From: Pleurotus ostreatus/Saccharomyces cerevisiae fusant
Taxonomy: Eukaryota > Opisthokonta
Assembly (NCBI GenBank): GCA_024196135.1
Contig: JAMQCK010000174.1
Location: forward strand, 1-44,502
Direction: 5' to 3'
DNA: 44,502 bases
A program made the position numbers and the translations under genes. How positions within the stretch are numbered: position 1 is the first letter of the stretch; each line of letters starts with the position of its first letter. The notes beneath the pieces were generated by a model. That model did no database searches. It had not been told where the DNA came from and saw only the letters and a list, made by a program, of their open reading frames with translations. Below are positions 22,123-32,390 of the stretch, in pieces.

Positions 22123-23404
22123 ATGCTGACCATGCGCTACCCTCTGTCTTACGCCCACTCGCGTTCTTTCCCGCGCGCCGCCCTTCCTGCTACTATCCGT
22201 GCTTTCTACGTCGTCGATATGGCCCACGCAAATGACCTTCTTGCGCGATACTTCCCGTCGACGGGACCTGCATCGAACATAACCGTCGTCCCCTTCGACA
22301 TCGAGTACGTTGGGCATAAGCGTAGCGATCGCGACATGCGAACTATCGGTGTCCCTATCCCGAGAACCAGCGACCATTATCTTCGGCTGCTCACCATCGT
22401 ACGTGATGGAGTCGTCATCGCGTTCGACTTACTAGCGTTGGGAGGTGAGCGGTATGGAACGGCGTAGATATGTTTTCAATCTCACTTTTTTTCAGATATT
22501 CCTGTGCGAGTGCGCGAGATCTTCCGTGACCCGTTCATCGTGAAGGTTGGCATTGAGCTCAAAGGTGTGTCTTCTACGTATGCTTGTATTCCTTATACTG
22601 AAACCAGTACAGGCGACTCGGTCCTGCTTCTTCGGCACTTTGCCGCTCCTGTCTACAACGGCTGGGAGCTTAGCAACCTTTGGAAATGTATGCATCCTTC
22701 GATTGAGGTTGCCCCTCTCACCTCGCATATCTCACTTGACGATATGGCCCGTATCATCCTTGGTGTATCGGTGGACAAGCAGATGCAGACTAGCAAATGG
22801 TCTGCTCTCTTCTTATCAGTCGCTCAAATCGATTGTGAGTTGACTCGACGCTCCTCGTTGACCCACCGACTCACTCCGCCCTTCAGATGCTATCCTCGAC
22901 GCTTACATCCTTCTACCCCTCTTCCGGGCCGTCGTCTTCGAGTACGAGCAACGTTTGTGGTCGACATTCACACCTACCGCCTTCGCCTTCAACGCGGACC
23001 TCGCCTCGAACGGTGCGTATTGCCGTATCTGCCTCTGTCTCTATCTCATCATCGTTGTAGGCGCTGTTGTTGTCCCCGGTCCTGCCACGACCGGTGAACA
23101 TGTACATGTTTGGGGCGTCGGTACTCCTATCCCCCTCAATGCAGCAGGCGATTGGTCTCCAAGACACGCAGTGCTCGACGCGTACAACGGCAAGTTGTTC
23201 ACGGATTGTCGCTCAACGGCAGCTTCTCGCTTCTTCGCACGCGAAATGGGACTCGCCTCTCTTGCTGTCTGGCGTATGGGGTACTTTGCGAGTTATCGTG
23301 TCGATAGGTGGCTGTCTGTCCATTCTCGTTCTTTGTTCTTCTTCGCCGTCGTGGTCGTGCCTTCATTCGCTGTACTAGCCTCCCTTTTATCATCTACGAT
23401 GTAA
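22123..23404 (+). CDS. WRN-like DEDDy 3'-5' exonuclease (360 aa)
   Basis: Five exons (22123-22444, 22496-22564, 22613-22834, 22887-23012, 23061-23404) give exactly 361 codons. Residues about 40-260 form an RNase H-like DnaQ/WRN exonuclease domain: Exo I TVVPFDIEYVG (D and E), the VRVREIFRDPFIVKVGIELK block leading to KGDSVLLLRHF (Exo II D), HISLDDMARIILGVSVDKQM, KWSALFLSVAQ, and Exo III IDYAILDAYILLPLF, giving Y and D of the DEDDy set. All catalytic positions appear present. Such domains remove nucleotides from DNA or RNA 3' ends. No helicase is fused. The C-terminal about 120 residues (VVVPGPATTGEHVHVWGVG onwards) are unassigned, and the last 34 are hydrophobic. It is divergent from the JmjC-like gene and convergent with the TET/JBP-like gene, 160 bp apart. 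Confidence 0.8.
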
Positions 23405-23564
23405 TTCACCTTCGCTCGAATATACGTACTTCGTCCTCTTCTTCCCTACATGCGCGTCAGGGGCCTTCAATAACTTTGACTTCGAATAACTTCATTCAGG
23501 CTCGTTTTCTTGTGTTTTAGAGTAGGCGTTGTTCTCAATGTATATCTATTGTCAACGAAAGCTG

Positions 23565-25060
23565 CTATTCGTCTATCTCTGAGAGGTCGCTATCCGCATC
23601 TGCTGTACGCAATTCATCCAGTGTAGAATACATTTCAAGCCCACGTGCAAAGCGTCCTTTCTCCCGTGCGTCGAATTCCTTCCGCTCACTCGCCGTCATC
23701 TTCCGAAGGAACTCCTCCTTCGTCTGATAACCTTGGTCCACCCACCGAAAGATCGCTCCAGCGGTGTATTGCGTTACCGAAAATCGGGTTTCGCGTGTGC
23801 CGACTGCCGTGTTAGAGTGCGTGAGTAGCCCCGACGGGATGGCGATCGTCGATCCAGGAGGGAACCGTATGACGAGGCGGAGGTCCCAAAGGATGAGGTG
23901 GCCGCCTGCGTCGGGGTTGAATCTGCCAAGGGCGGTGATAGGACACCAACCCCAGGCAAGGTTTGCGTAGTCCCGGTGGCGGAGGGAGATCGTCCGCGGT
24001 CCAAAGTTGATGGTTACGGCGGCCCAAACGGTGGTCGGGAAGTTGAAGCTGATGTCCGGTAGGTGGTTCGACAGGAGCTCGCAGTACTTCGCGTAGTAGG
24101 CGAAGAGGAGGGGGGCCCAGTTGGCGATGACCCCGGTCGCAAAGCCGGCCAGGCGGATGAAGGCGATATGGGTAAGGAGGGCGAGGAGGACGGGTACGTT
24201 GGCCGGCTCCTGGCTGACCGGCATGGGGCGCGTTTGCCCACCGCCGTACGAGTGGCCTACGGCAACAGCGGGGAATACGCCTCGCCTGTGCTTTGTTTGT
24301 ATGTTGGTGAACTTGAGGTGGGGGCGGGCGGCTTCGATGGCGTCGGCTAGGCTGGCGTGTTGCGTAGGCCAGTCTTTCTGATCTGGAACGCCCGCGAGGA
24401 CGGCGATGACCCGCCTCTTCTTGTCAAGGATAGGCACCGCAGTTCTGTTCAAAAGTCAGACCGTACACGCAGGTCAGCAAGAGCCGGCGATACTCACACA
24501 CCATCCCAGTTATACAGCTCAAAGTTGAAGGCCGAGTTCGGCCCTACCAGATCCTTGAGGCGATAGACACGCTTCCGCGTCCTCTCAGACTTCTCCTCCC
24601 GCATCGCCGTGTAACCAGTCCGCGTGATACGCAGGCCCGCAAGTTTAACCTTCGTCTTGATAGGGCGAGCAAAGTCGACGAACTTGCGCCGCGCTGAGGG
24701 GCGCGCCGTCAGCTCCCACGGCTTCTTGTCGACCTTCATATGCGCCCGCTTCCGCCTACGCTTCTCGTGAGACAGCCTCTTCTCTCGCGACTTTGCGGCG
24801 GGCGAATGAGGCAGAGGTGATGCGACGTCGCAAGTTGAGGACGAAGGCGCGCGGGATAGGTGAGGAAAAGGGGTTGGAGCTGGCGTAGAAACCACCTCTT
24901 CATCATCCGCCACGTCGAGAAAGTCGTAGTCGCCCTCGTCCTCCGAATCATCATGCTCTTCTGCCTCGTATAGCGCGCTCAGCTCGTCCAAGTCGACGTC
25001 TGCGTCGATCGTTGGCCCGCTCCATCCGCTCGGTAGAGTCTTGCCATGGCGAAGTTTCAT
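23565..25060 (-). CDS. TET/JBP-like Fe(II)/2-oxoglutarate dioxygenase (480 aa)
   Basis: Two exons (24498-25060, 23565-24444) joined by a 53-bp intron give 481 codons. Residues 1-120 are acidic then basic and probably disordered (DYDFLDVADDEEVV, KRLSHEKRRRKRAHMKVDKK). The catalytic half begins after NWDGVTAVPILDKKRRVIAV. The metal ligands are H344 and D346 in TISLRHRDYANLAWGW and H397 in PSGLLTHSNTAVG; the arginine in TRETRFSVTQYTAG is a candidate 2-oxoglutarate ligand. The layout matches fungal proteins placed in the TET/JBP superfamily, whose animal and protist members oxidise 5-methylpyrimidines in DNA. In fungi they were described as expanded together with KDZ transposons; no KDZ transposase is seen here. 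Activity on 5-methylcytosine is inference. The acidic tail DADSDLSEIDE resembles that of the JmjC-like protein. Confidence 0.75.
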
Positions 25061-25526
25061 GAAGCTAGGGATATTGTTAGCGCATATGAACGGGGTCGTG
25101 TTTTACATAGACGGAAAGTGAAGTCGACGCGACGCCGGCCTGCATTCGATCAAGAGTCCCAAGCTTGAGTCTCTATCTCGTCCGCAAGCCAACGCGCATA
25201 CGACGGTATAAAACTTCAGTAGCGAGAAAGAAACCACGTCGGACGCACCCGCGAATCCCGGAATACGTGAACCTTGCAAGTTGTGCGCGTAGTCGAAAGC
25301 AAGAGACGCGTCGTGTTGACTTGACTGTTGCCACGTGCGCGACGCGATCACGTGTCGATTGTTCTAGCCTCTCCTCTGTTTGAGGGTTCGAACCCGTACG
25401 CTGTTCGAGGTAAAGTCTGTTCTCTAGCCGGATTATCATTATAATGCTTTATTGTTATTCAAAGTAAGTATTGGGTGTGAAGTATCGAAGGAAGTACTGC
25501 TAAGTAGCTCGTAGCTATGCGAAAAT
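25061..25526. promoter_or_regulatory. Upstream region of the TET/JBP-like gene
   Basis: These 466 bp separate the TET/JBP-like start from the end of the next minus-strand gene. Two CACGTG E-box palindromes lie near 25330-25360, in the arrangement CCACGTGCGCGACGCGATCA followed by CGTG. A TATAAAA at about 25207 is on the plus strand, so it does not fit the minus-strand gene. A palindromic GGGTTCGAACCC near 25380 resembles a tRNA T-loop, but no tRNA acceptor stem is present. Confidence 0.3.
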
Positions 25527-26781
25527 TTAAGCCCTGGAACTTCCTTCCCCTCGATCATCAGCCTCCTCCACGTCCATAGCCGCACCGTGTATGCTCAACG
25601 TGGACATAGCCCTACGGACCTTGGAAACAGGACGCTCCTCAGAATCTTCGATAAGAAGACCACGCGCTACGGTGGTCCGCTTCTTGCTGCCAGTAGCGAC
25701 TTCGTCGAGCTGCCTCAAGGCTAACGCCTGGCGGGAGCCTTCAGCCATCCTGCAGATACCGGCAGACAATAGATCCTCTCACCGTCGATAGAGAATCGTC
25801 GATGAGCGTGACCGATCGGAGCACGAGAGTCAGCTCCGACGATCCATGCCCCTTGTTGTCCTGCTTGACGCAGACTGCAAAGCCGATGCGTACAATATCG
25901 CCGGGTCGGAACCGCGACGGAGTGACGGGAGCGTGTCTGGGCAACTTTAAGATGAGTATAGAAGATGATCATTGCGACACGCACCTGAACTCTCCACCCT
26001 CGTCCTCGTATCCTCTGATATATTGGACCACATTATCGGAGGTATGGATGCACCCGTCCGTCATCGCGCGGTTCAAGTCGTCGAATGGATCGACCAGCTT
26101 GCTGAAAGGCACAGTCTCCTTATCATTCGCGTCGTCGCCGGTGGTGAAGTAAGGGTTCCAAGCCACGAGGTTGTCGACGGATACACGCTCGCTGGGGAAG
26201 GGCGCACTTTTCACGGCGTGGCGGTCAAGCTTGATGTACGCGTACTTGACGGACCGGACTGCTTGCGCCATCGTATCGGCCCCAGCTCCGTGTAGACTGA
26301 CGCTCTGGCGGAAGCTGCCGAAGACCGCTTGTCGTGCGTGCGTATAACGCCTGTAGATCGGAGTTAGTCATCATGTATCGAAGATATGGAAAACTATCCG
26401 GCGTACCTCTTCGGCTTGAAAGGGGGGAGAAGCTTTTGGACCAACACGCCGACGGTGTACAGTGTGAGCTCCTTCTCTCCGCCTGACTCCGCGTCGCCGG
26501 TGAAGAGTCTGTAAGTCGTGCTCGACGCACCCTCCTCTGAGGACACTCGTGTCTCGATCCCCTGTTATTAGCTTGAGAAGTAACTCGATAACAGGTCGGA
26601 TCGAACACTCACCTCGACGTCGTCGGTAACGTACAAGCTGCCGGCCGGCAGCAGCTCTGTTTGTCCGTGTTTGGACATGAAGGCGTCGATGATGACTTCT
26701 GTTGATCGTGAGTTGACTTCTACTTCGTCGTGTGCGCGCGCGGTACTCACTGGCTGCGTTGTAGTCGAAATTCTCGTCCAT
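25527..26781 (-). CDS. Protein of unknown function with possible OB-fold segment
   Basis: The start ATG at 26781 gives MDENFDYNAA and a first intron. Spliced exons read VIIDAFMSKHGQTELLPAGS, GIETRVSSEEGASSTTYRLF, ELTLYTVGVLVQKLLPPFKP, SVSLHGAGADTMAQAVRSVK, a long exon ending in RGYEDEGGEFR, then RFRPGDIVRIGFAVCVKQDN with ELTLVLRSVTLIDDS, and a final basic/acidic tail. About six exons give roughly 320 residues. The RPGDIVRIGF...LVLRSVTLID part has the strand pattern and glycine placement of an OB-fold, so single-stranded nucleic-acid binding, in the manner of replication protein A, is a guess. I recall similar uncharacterised proteins in agaric genomes but no named family. It shares an 831-bp upstream region with the next, divergent gene. 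Confidence 0.6.
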
Positions 26782-27612
26782 GGTGGTAAAGAATGAAGAA
26801 ATCGGGTACGTCGGTCGCTCCTGCATCGTTTGATTTTAAAGGACTCCGCAAAACGCGTCGCGAGGGTCCACAATACAGTTTGTCTCCGCTCGCCCTGTAT
26901 TTGCCCGTGTTGTTGTGCCTACGCGCTCCAACGCTTTCCGGGTCGTTCGAGAAGTTCTTGACATAGCCGCGCCTCCTTCCTGTATCCGCAAGGTCAGGTT
27001 CTCTCCGCTTCTACCAGTAGAAAATGAACTCTGCCGCTTTCCTATGCATGGCCTCTTCGTCGGCTATGTATTTTCTACAATATACTCGGATGGAGGGACA
27101 AATCCAGACGTATAGAGATGCGTTTACTTCCCGCACAGGTAAGCAGCTGCTTGTCATTGTCATTCGCTTGCGAGGTCCCGGCCATTCACGCCCTGACCCA
27201 GAGCTTGGGTTCTTGTAATCTGTCGCCTTGGCCTAGCTGCGCCCGCTCGTCGTTGTCGGCCTATTCCATATGGTCTGGAAATATCGCGCCGAAAACGGTG
27301 ATTTCTGAGCGCTTTTGATATCTCCGTATGGCGGTTCTACCCTCGTTGCTGTGCAACAGTGTGCCGACCGACCGGGTACTGGGGCAACGTCGCGCCACTC
27401 TGGCCTCATGACTCGAAGAATGCGCCATTTCCTCTGGCGCTGGGCGTAGGGTTTTTTTCCGACTGTTCCGATGAGAGGCGAATATATATGCCTTCCGTCG
27501 CAAGCACCGCCATCGCCTGCACACAACCTCGCCCTCATCTCGTCTCTCTGAGAATCTATCATCGCGTCTTTCTCATCTAAGTCCTCATCTCTATCAACCC
27601 CATCTTCGTACC
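26782..27612. promoter_or_regulatory. Shared divergent promoter region
   Basis: These 831 bp lie between the divergent starts at 26781 (-) and 27613 (+). TATATAT at 27483-27489 lies 124 bp before the plus-strand ATG and is the best core-promoter candidate, followed by a C/T-rich leader (CTCTCTGAG..TCTTTCTCATCTAA). No other gene is recognised inside. Confidence 0.4.
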
Positions 27613-30600
27613 ATGACTCAGTACGCTTATGGCTTCTCCTGCACCGGACTACGCATCTGACGCTACCCTAGGCTTCCTGACAACGCCGGCTTGCCCGCCA
27701 ATGTCACTCCTGATCAGCTCCAAGCGATCATGCTTTACCTGGCGCAGAACCAGATACGCGTGCCGTGAGTGTTGCTTTCTTCCGCTATGTGCCATTTTTC
27801 CTGACACTTTCATCCAGCAACGTCGCCGGCGCACCTTCTCCAACCTCGTCTTCGGCTACTCTCTCCTCTCTATCTTCCATTTCGGACTCTTCCTCCAATT
27901 CGTACGTTTCGTGGTGCCGTCCCTGTACTGCATCATTGCTGACGCCTCTGACGATGTGTTAGCGCTGGTCCTGGTGACCCTTCCCTTTCTTCTGGTCCTG
28001 GTGGCCCCGTTCCCCTGGCTGGACCCGGTGTTCCGCCTCCTGCCGCTGGTGGCGATACGTGCGTGCTCATCCCTCTCATTCGTGAACTTTGTCTCACCGC
28101 TATTGCAGTACCACTAGCGCGGCCGTGGAACCTCCAGCTCGATTGAAAACCCCCCCTCCTCTTATTCGTCCTTCGTTCGTGCTCAGCCAAGTCTCCGCTT
28201 TTTGCCCCTTCTTACATTTCCCTAGATCTCCTCCCCCCACGCCTCGCACTCCAGCAAATCGGAAGTCCAGGCTCGGAGCGATCGCGCAGTCGGCGCCTCA
28301 GACCCCGTCTTCTAAGTTGGCGCAGCTCACGCTCGAAGGGAATAAGTAAGGCCCCCTTTCTTGCTCGTCAACATCTCGCTGACGGAACTCGGCTTTTCAG
28401 AGCGTCGCCCTCCCCCTCTGGTCGGAAGTCTCGAGCGCGCACGAAGACTGCTCCGCCCAAGCCGCCCCTTCCTACAGGGCATGATCCTGCGTGCGCTTCA
28501 TATTCATCCCCTCCTTTTTAACATGCCCCATCGCTGAATCATTCTTGCTACTTAGGTTGACGTTCGAAGAGACCACCCCCACCGATGGAGGCGCTCTTCT
28601 TGAGCAACAGACCAGCTCTGCCAATGGTCCTTCAGCGCCCGACAATCAATCCGAGTCCGTATCATCTCCCAATGTGCCTTCCTCATTACGACGGCTGACT
28701 ATATCCTATCAGGTCCGACCCTTACGAAGGCTTCCCGGAGATCGTCACGGCCCCCCCTAAGCCCGTCCCCGCTGAAGACGGGATGGAAGTCGAGTGAGTC
28801 CTTCGTCCCTTCGTCCATGCCTGCGCGCGTAACGATTCTGAGCACGCGCCACAGTTCCCCTAGCCGCCCGAAGCGCTCCCGGAATGAGTATGCCTTCAGC
28901 TTATATCCTCGCAGTTCCTTTTTTGTGCTGATTATCGTGGTGTAGGCCTACGACGAAGCGTTGGATAAACACTCGGACGACTTGCTCGAAGTAAAGCCTT
29001 CGATTAAGAACTTACGCTGTCTTACTGACGCATTGTCTTTATAGTTCCGAGTCCAGCCCACCTCCTTCAGTGAAGCGAAGTCCGAAGAAGAAGGCCCGGG
29101 TGCAGTCGCCGCGCCGTAGTCCTCCCCGCGCACGAGCCTCCTCAAAGAAGAAGTCGGGCAAAAAGTCTTCAAAACCTGTTGAGAAGCAATCGTCGACCGC
29201 TCCCGCCACCTCGTCTGGAGACGCTGGTCCATCTCCTGCTGTGGACACGTCAGAAGATATCGACATGCGTGACGTCGACGAAGATGCGGTCCGCACGCTG
29301 GAGTACGTTCTCCGCCGCTGATCCCCTTCGTGTTGCTGATTTATGGCTAGGACGTGGCTGGCACAAGTCAAACAGGGTCGTCCGCTCGCAGAGTATGTCC
29401 TGCATCTTCATAGCACCATGAATATTACTCACTCGGCTCTATAGGCTTGGAATCGCCTTCACCAACGCCAACGCCTCTCATACCGCCGATGCAGATGTCA
29501 ACAAGCGCAACCCGTCCATCCACGAAGAACCGAGCGAGACCGCTCCCTCCCAATTTGTCGACAACGATACGACCGAGACCGCTGCCTCCCACTTCATCGA
29601 CGATGAAGCAGAGGAGTGTGATCCCGGACAGGACGATGCAGACGACGAAGGAAATCTTGGCGGCTTCATCGTACCTGACAACGTCGTTGAGTACGACGGC
29701 GAAGCACCTGCTCTCCCGGATGATGACGATGATGACGACGACCGCGGGAGGCCTCTGACACGGTACGCCTCTCTTCCGAATACTCGCCTTGGATAAGTAC
29801 CGACCATGCTACAGGCTTCATCGTCGCTCGAGCGTCAGCACGAAGGGCCGTAGCTCGGGAAAGTACGCATACTCGTGCTTTCTCTTTCATTCCCGCTTGG
29901 CTAACCATCCATGCAGTGACTCCGAGGTCGAAATCGTCGACAAGTACGTCTGTCTACCTCTCATGAATGCATCGACTCTAACCTTTGTGCAGAGTGGATA
30001 AAGGGAAGGGCCGTGCCGTTCCACTTCCTGCGTCTTTCCTTGCGCGTTCTGTCGCAGGGAGCACAGCAAGCGCCGCTGTCGACTCAGACGCTCCGAAGCC
30101 TCCCGTCGTCTCCGATGCCAGCTCCGCCACCCTTTTAGGAGTCGCCACCGACAGCGCCCGCGGTACTTCCGGTGTTGCTGGTGGAAGTAAGACCGTCGCC
30201 GCCTCCGGCTCTAAGGTGCGCTCACGTCGTCTTCATCCGCTACGGAAACCTCACGATAACGCTTACCTCGCGTTCAAGGAGCCTGCATGGAAGGCGATCA
30301 AGGGCACGACTACCTTCTATCCCGGATCCATGGCTGTCAACGCCTCTGCAAACGTCTGCCCTCGCCTGTGAGTAGGTCCGACTCAGCAAAGTCTAGCGTT
30401 ACTCACGATCGGGTAGGACACTCGACGACCATTTGTTCTCCTATGCCTCATACCAGAGTGATCTGCTGACGAGTATCAGCTTCGCCGTTGGTGTGAAGCC
30501 AGTCCCTGGGTACGTCGCATTATGTTTGACTTTTGCCCAATCTGATAATGCCTCGTAGCGATTGCGCGTTCATCTCCGACTTCAGTTCGGATGGCTATGG

Positions 30601-31511
30601 CAACCCCAATATCGATGTCGTCGCCGCTGCTGAAACTAATATCCATCGAAAGTATGTATTTGTCAGACGTTGCGCCTTCCTTCTAGCTCACCTGAGTTCA
30701 GGAATCTCATCTTGGGTCTCATGCTTCGTCGGCAAGGATGCTTCATCAACGACGCCACCGTTGACCCGGCGGAGATCATGGCCGTTCAGGTGTCGCCGTC
30801 TGGAAGTACCTTGCGCTACAAGAGCGTCCTCGCTGATACACGCGCGCCTGCTGTGTCTATCACCCCCGGCGTCGTCAGGACGTGGAGCCTCGACGCGCCT
30901 ACGACCGGCCCCAACCCTGTCTGCTTCCTCACCATGACGCCGATGGAGGGTTTGGTTGACCGTCTCGTTGGGTCGCAATGCATGATCTTCGGCCAGCGTG
31001 AACTCGTCTGCACCACGATCAACAACGCGATCCGCTTCGCGACAGTCCCTACCTTTGGGCGTCCTGCGCGTAGGTTCTTCACTTCCGGAATAAAGTCACT
31101 GTGCTCAGATTATTGCAGCGCCCGTCTCTGCCTCTGCATCGAAGATGAGCAGCTCGATGAGGCGCAATGCGGCTGGATCATCGATGCGTCGTTCCGTCAA
31201 CTTTGAGCCCACCACCAACGACCCTGGTAAGCGGCACATACCTCCAAGCTGCACTTTTCTCACCTATCCTTTTAGTGCCTGTCCTCGATGCACGCCACAC
31301 GAAGCTTCCTGATGATATCGGACTTTGGACGACTGTACTTCCTCGCTTCGAGGGGCCGCTGCCCGACAACGCCGTTGCCTTCGTCGCCCACACCACCAGC
31401 ATGTGGGTAGGCACGCGTTCTTCGACCGCACCTTCTGGCACTTCGTATAATGTACAGCACAACTTGGTCTTTGTCGTCATCATTGGTGATCTTCCGACTG
31501 GCTACGTTTGA
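27613..31511 (+). CDS. Large Ser/Pro-rich charged protein with conserved-looking C-terminal domain, unknown function
   Basis: This is a multi-exon gene (at least fifteen short exons) from the ATG at 27613 to the stop at 31511. A 50-bp intron removes the first stops and gives MTQLPDNAGLPANVTPDQLQ and AIMLYLAQNQIRVP, a short helix. Then follow a Ser/Pro/Gly-rich part, a basic part (SPRRSPPRARASSKKKSGKK) with NLS-like clusters, and an acidic part (LPDDDDDDDDRGRPL). The compact C-terminal domain, from about 30250, reads AWKAIKGTTTFYPGSMAVNA, TSISFAVGVKPVPG, SDGYGNPNIDVVAAAETNIH, NLILGLMLRRQGCFINDATV, SITPGVVRTWSL, QCMIFGQRELVC and DNAVAFVAHTTSMWVG; it looks beta-rich and globular. I recall proteins like it only as uncharacterised agaricomycete sequences. 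Exon borders between 28800 and 30400 are approximate. Confidence 0.6.
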
Positions 31512-32390
31512 TCCCATTCTACCCCTCATCGCTGCCCAACTCTCGCTTGCCTGATACCTTATTCCTCGCATATAGTACAGCTTACCTCTTCACTCGTTTA
31601 TCACTTCCACTCCTTTCTGCATCTCGCTCTTTATCTGGTCCCTACGAACTGTCCTCGCCAACTATGTTTGTCGCGCTTACTTACGGGTGTGAAATAACGT
31701 CTACTTATCGCTTATACCACTGGTCTTCGTACTTTCTCGTACCTCGGACTTCTCGTTCTTACATACCTCTTTGTAGTATGCGTGGCGGACTCGTTTCTAT
31801 ACTTCTCTTCGACGTCGGGACTTCGAATATGATGGAACTTCGTCGAAAACAGTCCGATTTAATAAGTCATATCCGTGGCTTCGGATATCTCTTATGCCCT
31901 GTCTCGATATCTTGTTCAATTCTCCTTACGATTGTATGCCTTCTTTCTTTGGTCTACTGAAAGCTAGACTTCTATACTAAGAGGAGTGATTGTACGTACG
32001 GTCGTCTCTTCCGAGTCTTCTTGAAAGTCGTCTCTCCCAGTCTTAGGCACTTTGACGTCGCACTCCAGATGTTTTGTATTTCGTATCCACATCTACATCT
32101 TTTTGGATATACACTGAAAAAATCTCCTACTTTTACACTGTGTGTATGTCCGAGGAACATAGAGGAACCTTCGAAGCCACTCTTTGAAGACTTCGCCATA
32201 TAAGGACCTAACCCCGGTTGTCGGATCAATGATATCTCCATTCATCACATCAAGTTCCGGTGTTCCCACCGATCATTTCCTTCGTCGCAACTGTCACTAA
32301 CCTCATGAACCCGCCGCTTTCCTCTCGCTCAATGCGCTTAAAGGCCTATATCGTGCGTTTCTCTTCGCCTATCATTAGCTCAGATCCTCA
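31512..32390. other. Region between the Ser/Pro-rich gene and the Helitron frame
   Basis: These 879 bp contain no supported gene. They are pyrimidine-rich on the plus strand and relatively AT-rich after 31900. A short imperfect direct repeat, GTCGTCTCTTCCGAGTCTT at 32001-32019 and GTCGTCTCTCCCAGTCTT at 32027-32044, is present. The Helitron 5' end and promoter, if separate from the neighbour, should lie here. Confidence 0.4.

Noticed and set aside
24063..24381. Plus-strand frames opposite the TET/JBP-like gene
   Set aside because: They are shadows of the well-supported minus-strand oxygenase exon, with its catalytic residues.
25370..25400. Possible tRNA because of GGGTTCGAACCC
   Set aside because: The T-loop-like palindrome is there, but no matching D-arm, anticodon arm or acceptor stem can be folded around it on either strand.
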